Assembly (NCBI GenBank): GCA_025363605.1
Contig: JANYDO010000434.1
Location: 1-39,761 of the forward strand
Length of the DNA stretch: 39,761 bases
Direction of reading: 5' to 3'
Source of the DNA: Candidatus Kapaibacterium sp.
GTDB taxonomy: Bacteria; Bacteroidota; Ignavibacteria; Kapaibacteriales; UBA4661
The translations under genes and the position numbers were made by a program. The notes under the pieces are model-generated. The model did not search any database. It had not been told where the DNA came from and saw nothing but the letters and a program-made list of their open reading frames with translations. Position 1 is the first letter of the stretch; each line of letters begins with the position of its first letter. Below are positions 16,523 to 24,915 of this stretch, piece by piece.

Positions 16523-18214
16523 CTACCACACTAAATACATGGCAACAAGTGCGCTCAGGGCTGCTATTGAGCGCATTATCAGGAGCAGTGAGCGATGGTC
16601 GAGCGCGTAACTGCGAATTCGATAGACAAGATGGTTCATATTTTCGGTGAAACTGAATTGCAAGTTATTACCTTCCACAGCCCATGAGTTTATGTATCGC
16701 GCTTGAAATGGAGTATTGATGAGAATACTAACCCAGATGAGCGCTGCGGCAAAGAGGAACAAAGCGAAGCCCATAGCGCGAAAGGCAACACCTTTACCAT
16801 CACCGCTCACCATCAGGATACCCTCAATGGGTTTACTTTCAATGCCATAGTTGTCAATACTGGCAATACGATAATAATACTGCCCCGAATCAAGTCGCAT
16901 GGAAACAGAATCGCCGGTCTGAAAAACGTGCCGATAGACGAGCGATGTAAAAGACGCATCATTCGCTACCTCCAGCCGTGTGAGTAGTGATGCGTGATGT
17001 ACCCACTGAAACAACACCGGAGAAGGAATTGCCAGTAGCGCGGCAAGTGCGCGGTCGGGCGTAACTAATTCAGGCATTGGCGGAATACGACGTACCGTAT
17101 TGTTTCCGCCTTGCATAGAAAAGCCATAGCCGCTTTCCACCTCGACTGTGGAATCGCTGCTGCCATTCCCCAGTTTTACCTTCGCATTACTTCCTTGAAA
17201 TACTGACACCGTTGAGCGTTGATTGCTGTCCACCGTGACATTACCCGCATTGGTACTGTCGAATTCAATGGCAGAACCGGAGGTCTTGACGACCATTCCC
17301 TTGCCATTGAGCTTCACGAACATATTACCGTTGAAAAGACGCACGTTCTCTTGTGGCTTGTCTGCTGCCCTATCTTTACTGGGGCTGAGAATAAGCATGG
17401 ACGTATTTTCGCTAATCTGAATTTTGCTATTGTCGGTAAAGGTAATTTCCGCACGGGAATTCTCACCGGTATTGATGCGGTGGTATTCATAGACAGCATC
17501 GGTGGGGCGTGCAGAGTGAAAATCCAATTCCCACGGCGCACGAAGCTGTACTTTATTTTGAATGGTCGAGATTTTACCGATGCCATCGGCTGCTTTCCCT
17601 GTCTCGGATGTCAGCGCTTGCTGCGTGACGGACGAAATACCGACAATCTCCACACGACGGTTCTGCGAGCGCCCTTTCTCGTCGGTGTTCGACTTGAGTG
17701 GTCGTGTATCACCGAAGCCCTGAGTGCGAATACGTGCTGCTAAGATGCCGTAGCGCTCAATTAAATATTTTTTCGCTCCCTCAGCACGTTCTTTAGAAAG
17801 TTGCATATTTTTTGCCGCATCGCCTTCAGAAGAGGCGTGTCCGCGTATCTCAATTTCCAAATCCGGACGTGCCATCAAATACTCACCCAGAGCATTGAAA
17901 AACGGCAGGCTATTCGGCTCCAAAGCAGGGCTTCCCACTTTGAACGCTGAATCCTGTACCGACAATTTACCGCCAGGTCCCAAGTCAAAGGCAATCACAC
18001 GCTGGACATTCGGCTGTGTGGCGGTCGGCACGTTCCCCTGCGGTCGGTTTTGTGCGGGAGAATTGAGCTGCTGTGGCGCACGAACCGCTTGCTGCGGCTT
18101 TGGAGCGCCTATTTGGGCATTCACATTGCCGACATTGAGGCTGCCAAGTGCGCAGCAAAAACAAAAGACAAGAGTACGTGAGAATGGATACATAGATGGT
18201 TTTTGTCGAATCAT
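16523..18214 (-). CDS. OmpA-domain protein fused to a FecR-like domain, with C-terminal transmembrane segments
   Basis: OmpA-like motif LEIEIRGHASSEGDAAKNMQLSKERAEGAKKYLIERYGI...RTQGFGDTRPLKSN...NRRVEIVG; FecR-like NTGENSRAEITFTDNSKIQISENTSMLIL; hydrophobic FALFLFAAALIWVSILI. The ORF opens at 18229; ATG at 18214 or 18193. Confidence 0.85.
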   Translation of the reverse strand: MIRQKPSMYPFSRTLVFCFCCALGSLNVGNVNAQIGAPKPQQAVRAPQQLNSPAQNRPQGNVPTATQPNVQRVIAFDLGPGGKLSVQDSAFKVGSPALEPNSLPFFNALGEYLMARPDLEIEIRGHASSEGDAAKNMQLSKERAEGAKKYLIERYGILAARIRTQGFGDTRPLKSNTDEKGRSQNRRVEIVGISSVTQQALTSETGKAADGIGKISTIQNKVQLRAPWELDFHSARPTDAVYEYHRINTGENSRAEITFTDNSKIQISENTSMLILSPSKDRAADKPQENVRLFNGNMFVKLNGKGMVVKTSGSAIEFDSTNAGNVTVDSNQRSTVSVFQGSNAKVKLGNGSSDSTVEVESGYGFSMQGGNNTVRRIPPMPELVTPDRALAALLAIPSPVLFQWVHHASLLTRLEVANDASFTSLVYRHVFQTGDSVSMRLDSGQYYYRIASIDNYGIESKPIEGILMVSGDGKGVAFRAMGFALFLFAAALIWVSILINTPFQARYINSWAVEGNNLQFSFTENMNHLVYRIRSYALDHRSLLLIMRSIAALSALVAMYLVW

Positions 18215-18259
18215 AATCGGAACAAGCAAAAAATGGGATGCTGCGAAATAGTGATTATT

Positions 18260-19516
18260 TCAAGCATCAGCAAAAATAGAGCCTTGCAGGCGATTTTGCA
18301 AGTAAAACGCAGTAATTACTTCCACCACAAAGCGAATCTGCTCTTCGCCCAGTTCAGGATAAATCGGCAGCGCCAGAACGTGCGCCGCAAGGCAATTCGC
18401 CACAGGGAAATCACTATCCTTCGCACCCAAGCCAGCAAAACACTCTTGGCGATGGAACGGCACCGGATAATAAATTTCCGAGCCGATGCCTCGCTCTGCG
18501 AGATATTGCCGCAGCTCATCGCGACGTGGTACTCGAATGGTATATTGATTGTAGATATGGTGATTGCTCACTTTTGAGTCGGCGTAGAGTGCGGGAGGCA
18601 GCAAAATAGTGTTTTGCTCGTCGAAGCGCTCTATATGTGCGCTTGTGCAGTCGGGACAATGCTCAAAGCCCGAACACGCCTTGCGTACCGAAGGATGCTC
18701 TTCTGCCAAGCCTGCTTCTACAAACAAGCGAGTGTACAGAGCGGCGTTGTGCCGACGCGCTTCATGCCATGTTTCCAAATGAGGAAATTTCACATTCAGC
18801 ACGGCAGCCTGCAAAGCATCCATGCGAAAATTACCGCCGATGAACTTGTGATAATAGCGCGGCTCCATGCCGTGATTGCGAATCTGCTTGAGTTTGATGT
18901 AGAGTGCTTCGTCATTGGTCGTGACAAGTCCTGCATCGCCAAAAGCGCCCAGATTTTTTGTTGGATAAAATGAAAAACATCCCACCATTCCAATTGAACC
19001 TGCCTTACGACCATCTTTGTACTCCGCGCCGATAGCCTGCGCAGCATCTTCAATAACCGCAATACCGTGTTTGTTGGCAATACGCATGATTTCGTCCATT
19101 GCCGCACACTGCCCGAAAAGATGAACGGGAATAATCGCCTTCGTGTGAGGAGTAATAAGATGTTCAAGAAGTAATGGGTTCATATTAAATCCATCGGCTT
19201 CCGAATCCACAAAGATTGGTGTAGCCCCAACGCGAGCAACCGCGCCCGCTGTCGCAAAAAAAGAAAAGGTCGGCATAATCACTTCATCGCCCACACCAAT
19301 ATCCAGCGCCATGAGTGCCATAAGAAGCGCATCGGTTCCGCTCGATACACCGAGTGCAAAACGCGAACCACAGTAATTTTCCATCGTGCGTTCCAGAGCA
19401 TCTACCTCGCTGCCCAGAATACAGACTTGAGATTCGGCAACACGGATAAGAGCCGCGTCCAATGCAGGCTTGAGGGCGCGATACTGCGCCTGAAGGTCTA
19501 AAAGAGGGACGGTCAT
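18260..19516 (-). CDS. DegT/DnrJ/EryC1/StrS family PLP-dependent aminotransferase
   Basis: LGVSSGTDALLMALMALDIGVGDEVIMPTFSFFATAGAVARVGATPIFVD, VIEDAAQAIGAEYKDGRKAGSIGMVGCFSFYPTKNLGAFGDAG, GGNFRMDALQAAVLNVK. Confidence 0.95.
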   Translation of the reverse strand: MTVPLLDLQAQYRALKPALDAALIRVAESQVCILGSEVDALERTMENYCGSRFALGVSSGTDALLMALMALDIGVGDEVIMPTFSFFATAGAVARVGATPIFVDSEADGFNMNPLLLEHLITPHTKAIIPVHLFGQCAAMDEIMRIANKHGIAVIEDAAQAIGAEYKDGRKAGSIGMVGCFSFYPTKNLGAFGDAGLVTTNDEALYIKLKQIRNHGMEPRYYHKFIGGNFRMDALQAAVLNVKFPHLETWHEARRHNAALYTRLFVEAGLAEEHPSVRKACSGFEHCPDCTSAHIERFDEQNTILLPPALYADSKVSNHHIYNQYTIRVPRRDELRQYLAERGIGSEIYYPVPFHRQECFAGLGAKDSDFPVANCLAAHVLALPIYPELGEEQIRFVVEVITAFYLQNRLQGSIFADA

Positions 19517-19584
19517 CTCATTCCAAAAATAGTTGAGAAATAAACGATAGTTTACAATTTATTAACATTTACACTTTTTCGCGC

Positions 19585-19612
19585 TTGATAAAGATGTAAA
19601 ATTGTATTTTTG
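19585..19612 (+). promoter_or_regulatory. Bacteroidota-type promoter of the TonB-dependent receptor gene
   Basis: TTG (19585-19587), 17-bp spacer, TATTTTTG (19605-19612), an exact match to TAnnTTTG; CDS starts at 19688. Confidence 0.6.
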
Positions 19613-19687
19613 CCTCAATTCAATCACGCATATCTATCGTTTCTTCGATGGATATTGTTTCACCTCAATTCTTTATGGAGATTGTAT

Positions 19688-22600
19688 ATGAGAAGAAATA
19701 TACTTCTTGTTTGCACCATGTTCGCATTGCTTCTGCCAGCACTCGCGCTGCGGGCACAGGTAACGACGGGTGCTATGAGCGGCACGGTCACAATGAAAGA
19801 TGGCAAGCCTATCAGCGGTGCTCGTGTTACAGCAACTCACTTGCCATCAGGCACTAAATATGGCTCAATTGTTGGCGCAACCGGTCGTTATGCTGTGCCG
19901 AATTTGCGTACCGGCGGTCCGTACACCGTTGAGATTTCAGCTATCGGCATGAAAGCAGCAAAATTTGGTGACATTACGATTCAGCTTGGTCAAACCTACG
20001 TCCTCGACGTAAAACTTGATGAAGGCGAAGTAAAATTGTCCGAAATTACCATTACCTCAAAAAAGGGTTCAGTAATGAGTAACGAGCGTACTGGTGCGGC
20101 AACAAATATCAACAGAGACATTATCAACGCTGTTCCAACCCTTAATCGGAATATCCTTGATTTTACCAAGATGACCCCCCAAGCTGGCAGAGGTAATTCT
20201 TTTGGTGGTCAAGACAACCGTATGAATAACTTAACCATTGACGGTTCGGTATTCAATAATACCTTTGGCTTGGCAAATACTCCGGGCGGACAGACCGGGC
20301 AATCTCCGATTTCGCTTGATGCTATCGAAGAAGTTCAAGTCAATATTGCTCCCTATGATGTGCGCCAAGGCGGTTTCACTGGTGCTGGTGTGAATGCTGT
20401 CACCCGTAGCGGTGATAACGAGTGGCGCTGGTCGGTGTTTACGAATACTCGGAACCAAGGTTTTGCCGGTGATTCTGTTGCGGGAGCAAAAGCTACCGAT
20501 GGTTTGAAAATTATCAAAGCAAATAACCAATACCAGGTATTGCAGTTTGGTGGTCGTCTCAGTGGTCCAATTATTGAGAATAAGCTATTCTTCTTCCTCA
20601 ATTATGAGCGCGAAACAAACGTTAGCCCGATGTCGAACTATCGTGCAGCACAGCCCGGAGAAGCAGCAACCGGTGCTGTAACACGCGTACAGGCTTCAAC
20701 ACTTGATTCACTTCGTCAGTTCTTAATCAATAAATATCAGTATGACCCAGGTATTTACGATAATGTGAATCAACCGTACAACCGTACAACCTTTGGCGAC
20801 AAAGCAACAGGAAAATTGACGTGGAATATTGACGAAACAAACAAAGCAAGTATTCGCTTCCAATATCTACGCTCACAGTCAGACGTTATTCTCAATAGCG
20901 GCTCGAATGCCGTAGGTAATCGTAATGGAAACAACAATGCTCTGAACTTCGCTAACTCTAACTACGGTATCAACAACGACATCTATTCGGCAGTTGCGGA
21001 ATTGAACTCGGTGTTTAGTTCAAGTATGTCTAACAATCTTATCGTTGGCTTTACAGCAAACCGTGATTATCGCAGCAGCCCGTCACGTCCGTTCCCAATG
21101 GTAGATATTCTTCAAGGCGGTTCGACACTTACTTCGTTTGGTTACGAACTTTTCACGCCCTTTAATAAGCTGGACACCGATACATGGCAGCTGCAAGATA
21201 ACGTGACAATTTATTCCGGCGATCATACCATTACAGCGGGTGTTAGCTTTGAAGCATTCCGATTTGTGAATGGCTTTAACCAACGTTACTACGGCTATTA
21301 TCGCTTTAATTCGCTTCAGGACTTCTACAACAGCGCCAATGGGGTCAAAGTACCGATTCGCGTAAACGGTCGTGATTCCTTAATCGTGGCGCAACCTGTT
21401 CAATTTAGCCAGACCTATTCGGCATTGAAAGATGGCTCTGTACCGCTTGCAGAAACTCGCGCTTACCAAGCCAGCATTTATGGACAAGACGAGTGGAACA
21501 TTTCCAGTACATTCAAAGCAACTATCGGTTTACGCATTGATGCGCCAATCTTCGATCAATCTACGGCGCTAGCCAATAGCGTTGTTAGTGATGCAACATT
21601 CTACAACAACGTTACAAATAATAGCAGTGAAAAACTGAGTACTGGTAATCTTCCTTCACTGAATCCTTTATTCTCACCTCGCGTTGGTATCAACTGGGAT
21701 GTAAATGGAGATCGCTCCCTGCAAGTTCGCGGTGGTACGGGCATTTTCTCCGGTCGCCCGCCGTTTGTATGGCTGTCGAATGTTGTTACCAATAATGGTG
21801 TTTCGTCTGGTGAAATTTTGCAAAACAGCCCGCTTAATCGCCAATTTAATCCAGACCCCAATGCCTATATTCCGGCAAATGCCTCATCAAGCGTTCCGGC
21901 AGCAACCTTCACGGTCAACACGGTTGTGCCTGGTTTCCGCTTCCCGCAATTATGGCGCTCAAACCTTGCGGCAGATATTCAGCTTCCACTTGGCTTGATT
22001 GCTACGGTGGAAGGTATTCACAGCAAATATCTCGCTCAAGTCTATTATCGTGATGCAAACTTGCGTCCCGCAACAGCAGCCTTTACTGGTGTTGACAATC
22101 GCCCTCGTTTCCCCGGTTCATTTATTACCACTGCCGGAGCAGCACGTGATTCGGCAATTCGCTTAAACTATCGTATCAATGGCAACTACGTTTTGGACAA
22201 TACCGATGCTGGTGATTCATGGTCGGGTACCGTTCAAATTCAAAAACCTTTCAGTGATGGCTGGTTTGCAATGGTTGCTTACACATACTCAGTAGCACGC
22301 GATATCACCTCAGCGGGCTCAATCGCAGCAAACTCATGGAATGCTAACCCAATTGTGGCAAGCCCAAATCTACCGACTATTTCCTACTCGGATAACGACA
22401 ACCCACATCGCCTCATTGCATCGGCTTCCTATCGTTTTGACTTTGGTGAGGTCGCTGCGCTGACACTGTCCGGTTTCTATGAACTTCGTACACAAGGTCG
22501 CTTCTCCTACACCTACTCAGGTGATATGAACGGCGATGGTGTTTCCAATAATGACCTTATCTTTGTTCCCAAAAACAAAGAAGATGTTGTTCTCGTACCA

Positions 22601-23053
22601 TTTACTGCAGGCGGTAAAACATGGTCGGCAGATGATCAATGGACAGCATTGGATAAATTTATTAGCAGCGATCCTTATCTGAGTACTCGTCGCGGTCAAT
22701 ATTCCGAGCGCAATGGCGGTTTACGTGGCTGGCTCAGTTCTCTCGACATCGCAGCAACGCTTGATGTAAACTTTATGATTGGCGAGAAGAAAAATACAGT
22801 ACAAATTCGTGCTGACGTTATTAACGGAACAAATATCCTCAATCCGTCATTGGGCGTGGGTGATCGCGTTCTTCAAAACGGTGCTTCCCGTCCACTTCTG
22901 TTTGTCGCTACACGCGCTGACGGTGTACCAACCTACCGTCTGAACGAAACCGCTGCGGGTGCTGGTCTTGCACCCTCCGTGCTGACCAATTCGCTGAACT
23001 TCCCCGGCGATGTATGGCAATTCCAACTTGGTATTCGTTACATCTTCAACTAA
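19688..23053 (+). CDS. TonB-dependent receptor with N-terminal carboxypeptidase-regulatory-like domain (Oar-like)
   Basis: Signal peptide MRRNILLVCTMFALLLPALALRAQ; TTGAMSGTVTMKDGKPISGARVTATHLPSGTKYG; plug GQDNRMNNLTIDGSVFNNTFG and EEVQVNIAPYDVRQGGFTGAGVNAVTRSG; terminal beta-strand VWQFQLGIRYIFN. Confidence 0.95.
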   Translation: MRRNILLVCTMFALLLPALALRAQVTTGAMSGTVTMKDGKPISGARVTATHLPSGTKYGSIVGATGRYAVPNLRTGGPYTVEISAIGMKAAKFGDITIQLGQTYVLDVKLDEGEVKLSEITITSKKGSVMSNERTGAATNINRDIINAVPTLNRNILDFTKMTPQAGRGNSFGGQDNRMNNLTIDGSVFNNTFGLANTPGGQTGQSPISLDAIEEVQVNIAPYDVRQGGFTGAGVNAVTRSGDNEWRWSVFTNTRNQGFAGDSVAGAKATDGLKIIKANNQYQVLQFGGRLSGPIIENKLFFFLNYERETNVSPMSNYRAAQPGEAATGAVTRVQASTLDSLRQFLINKYQYDPGIYDNVNQPYNRTTFGDKATGKLTWNIDETNKASIRFQYLRSQSDVILNSGSNAVGNRNGNNNALNFANSNYGINNDIYSAVAELNSVFSSSMSNNLIVGFTANRDYRSSPSRPFPMVDILQGGSTLTSFGYELFTPFNKLDTDTWQLQDNVTIYSGDHTITAGVSFEAFRFVNGFNQRYYGYYRFNSLQDFYNSANGVKVPIRVNGRDSLIVAQPVQFSQTYSALKDGSVPLAETRAYQASIYGQDEWNISSTFKATIGLRIDAPIFDQSTALANSVVSDATFYNNVTNNSSEKLSTGNLPSLNPLFSPRVGINWDVNGDRSLQVRGGTGIFSGRPPFVWLSNVVTNNGVSSGEILQNSPLNRQFNPDPNAYIPANASSSVPAATFTVNTVVPGFRFPQLWRSNLAADIQLPLGLIATVEGIHSKYLAQVYYRDANLRPATAAFTGVDNRPRFPGSFITTAGAARDSAIRLNYRINGNYVLDNTDAGDSWSGTVQIQKPFSDGWFAMVAYTYSVARDITSAGSIAANSWNANPIVASPNLPTISYSDNDNPHRLIASASYRFDFGEVAALTLSGFYELRTQGRFSYTYSGDMNGDGVSNNDLIFVPKNKEDVVLVPFTAGGKTWSADDQWTALDKFISSDPYLSTRRGQYSERNGGLRGWLSSLDIAATLDVNFMIGEKKNTVQIRADVINGTNILNPSLGVGDRVLQNGASRPLLFVATRADGVPTYRLNETAAGAGLAPSVLTNSLNFPGDVWQFQLGIRYIFN

Positions 23054-23084
23054 TACCTGACGTTCTAACGAACACCAAAACCTC

Positions 23085-23130
23085 AAAAGCCCCTGTATCC
23101 AAGCGCTATCGCTACGATACAGGGGCTTTT
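23085..23130. terminator. Bidirectional rho-independent terminator between the TonB receptor and FMN reductase genes
   Basis: 15-bp perfect stem AAAAGCCCCTGTATC...GATACAGGGGCTTTT. Confidence 0.88.
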
Positions 23131-23150
23131 GCTTTTTAGGGCGGTGTTCT

Positions 23151-23729
23151 TTATTGCCGATATTTCGCCATAAACGTTGCGTCTTCCGTGCTTTGCAGGT
23201 CGCGTGAGCGCTGCTCCGCGATAAGACTGCCATAAACGACCATATCCCGTGCCAGCATCCTGAGGCGCTCTTCCAGACGGCTATTGGCGATGGAACCATG
23301 AGCAACGTCATCGTCGGACATCGTCACGCCATACGGTAGCGACCAGCCATAGCACTGACGAACACACGTCCGCACGTGATCCATAGCCGTTAAGCCCTTA
23401 TCGAACGACGAACACACATACCCAAAGACTTTGCCCGCAAACTCCATCCAAAAATAATCCAAGAAATTCTTGAGCGTCCCCGACATGGAGCCGTGGTAGT
23501 CCGGCGTTGCCAGCACAAACGCATCTGCCGCCAGCACCAGCGAACGCACGTGTGGAAGATGCTCCGGCTCAATCTCGGACGAAGGATTCAAAAGCGGAAG
23601 TGGCGTTTGGCGCAAGTCCAGAATGTGTACGCTTGCACCGCGCTCACGAGCAGCATCGGCAACGGTTTGGAGACCAAGAGCAGTGATGGACTCATCGTCG
23701 TTACTGCTAAGGACGCAGAGAATATTCAT
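23151..23729 (-). CDS. NADPH-dependent FMN reductase family protein
   Basis: MNILCVLSSNDDESITALGLQTVADAARERGASVHILDLRQTPLPLL...ADAFVLATPDYHGSMSGTLKNFLDYF. The ORF opens at TTG 23744; ATG at 23729. Confidence 0.9.
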   Translation of the reverse strand: MNILCVLSSNDDESITALGLQTVADAARERGASVHILDLRQTPLPLLNPSSEIEPEHLPHVRSLVLAADAFVLATPDYHGSMSGTLKNFLDYFWMEFAGKVFGYVCSSFDKGLTAMDHVRTCVRQCYGWSLPYGVTMSDDDVAHGSIANSRLEERLRMLARDMVVYGSLIAEQRSRDLQSTEDATFMAKYRQ

Positions 23730-23786
23730 AATGTGGTGAATCAAAAAAAGTGAATCAAGAAAAGTGAAAAAACAAAATGGGAAATA

Positions 23787-24239
23787 TCAGTCAAGACCGC
23801 ATTTATCAGGCTCCGTCCATGCAGCGCGAGCTTCGGTCGAAAAAAGCAATTCTTTGCTGTAAAAGCGAAGCGGATAGGCGCGGTCGGCAATCTCACTTGC
23901 TAGCATTGTTTCCACAAGGGTTTCTATGGATAAGGCTGCATCGTCGTCGTCGTCGTCGTCGTCGGCTGATTCAACAAAGCGCTTCACGGCAAGAGTATAG
24001 AAGCAGGTAAGCGTTTCGTGATAACCGCTTGTTGGCGTGGAAACAACACCTACTGCGGCGTTGTAGTGCTTGATTCCTTCGCGAATGCGGCGTTCTGCCT
24101 CGGCTGCGGGATAGCACCGAACATACCAGAGCGCCATTGTCAAATGCGCCCTATGTGTCCATTCTTCACGTGGCAGAGTTCCTTCCTCGAAAGCGGTGAT
24201 GAAATCGCTTAACAAGTGGTGATTGGTAGAGAAGTTCAT
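23787..24239 (-). CDS. Conserved hypothetical protein with internal poly-Asp tract
   Basis: 150-aa ORF with 4-nt ATGA overlap with the upstream lrp-like gene; motif EEWTHRAHLTMALWYVRCYPAAEAERRIREGIKHYNAA; tract DDDDDDDD. Confidence 0.75.
   Translation of the reverse strand: MNFSTNHHLLSDFITAFEEGTLPREEWTHRAHLTMALWYVRCYPAAEAERRIREGIKHYNAAVGVVSTPTSGYHETLTCFYTLAVKRFVESADDDDDDDDAALSIETLVETMLASEIADRAYPLRFYSKELLFSTEARAAWTEPDKCGLD
23941..23964. repeat. (TCG)8 trinucleotide microsatellite inside a CDS
   Basis: Eight consecutive TCG units, encoding D8 on the minus strand. Confidence 0.97.
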
Positions 24240-24706
24240 AGTGTGTTTTTATTTTGAAGGAGTGAAAGATTACTTGTTTCTTTTGGCGAAGATAGCGCAA
24301 TTGCCGTATTCGTGCGGGCAATGCCCGGAATACTTTTCAAACCTTGCTTCAAAAAAAGCTCAAGGTCGGCAGTGGAGCGAACGCGCACTTTGAGCAGATA
24401 CGAGAATTCGCCCGTAATATGATGACATTCTTGTATTTCCTCAAGAGCAAGAACACGCTGCAAAAACCCGCCCTCATGCTCCGGCGTACTGAGCAAAACG
24501 TGGATAAAGGCGCACACATCGAATCCCGCCTGAGCAGCATTGATGCGAACGGTGAAATGCTCAATATATCCTTGCGAATCAAGTTTCTTCAACCGTTCAT
24601 TCACGGCAGATACGGACAAACCGACCTCTTTACCGAGTTCTGCGTAGGACAGCCGCGCATTGCGCTGAAGCAAGTCCAAAAGGTGATTATCTATGGAGTC
24701 AAGCAT
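24236..24706 (-). CDS. Lrp/AsnC family transcriptional regulator
   Basis: LDSIDNHLLDLLQRNARLSYAELGKEVGLSVSAVNERLKKLDSQGYIEHFTVRINAAQAGFDVCAFIHV...ECHHITGEFSYLLKVRVRSTADLELFL. Confidence 0.95.
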   Translation of the reverse strand: MLDSIDNHLLDLLQRNARLSYAELGKEVGLSVSAVNERLKKLDSQGYIEHFTVRINAAQAGFDVCAFIHVLLSTPEHEGGFLQRVLALEEIQECHHITGEFSYLLKVRVRSTADLELFLKQGLKSIPGIARTNTAIALSSPKETSNLSLLQNKNTL

Positions 24707-24736
24707 GAAAAGTATTTTATGCGGTAAATGATTTAA

Positions 24737-24757
24737 TTTTAGTAAAAATTACTAAAA
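24737..24757. promoter_or_regulatory. Palindromic operator-like site upstream of the lrp-like gene
   Basis: TTTTAGTAA-AAA-TTACTAAAA; core TAGTAAAAATTACTA matches 13 of 15 positions of the E. coli Lrp consensus YAGHAWATTWTDCTR. Confidence 0.6.
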
Positions 24758-24836
24758 ACATACTAAATAACAATAAAATTTCTTTTTATAGCACAAAAAA
24801 CACGTCAAATACATTGTCCTCGACGTATCAAACACC

Positions 24837-24882
24837 AAAGCCTCTGTACCTAAGCGGTTTTCCGCTATGATACAGAGGCTTT
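24837..24882. terminator. Terminator downstream of the Cys/Met-metabolism PLP enzyme gene
   Basis: AAAGCCTCTGTA...TACAGAGGCTTT stem with nested AAGCGG/CCGCT loop stem. Confidence 0.8.
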
Positions 24883-24915
24883 TATCATGATTTTCGGTTT
24901 GCCGGCAATCGCCCA

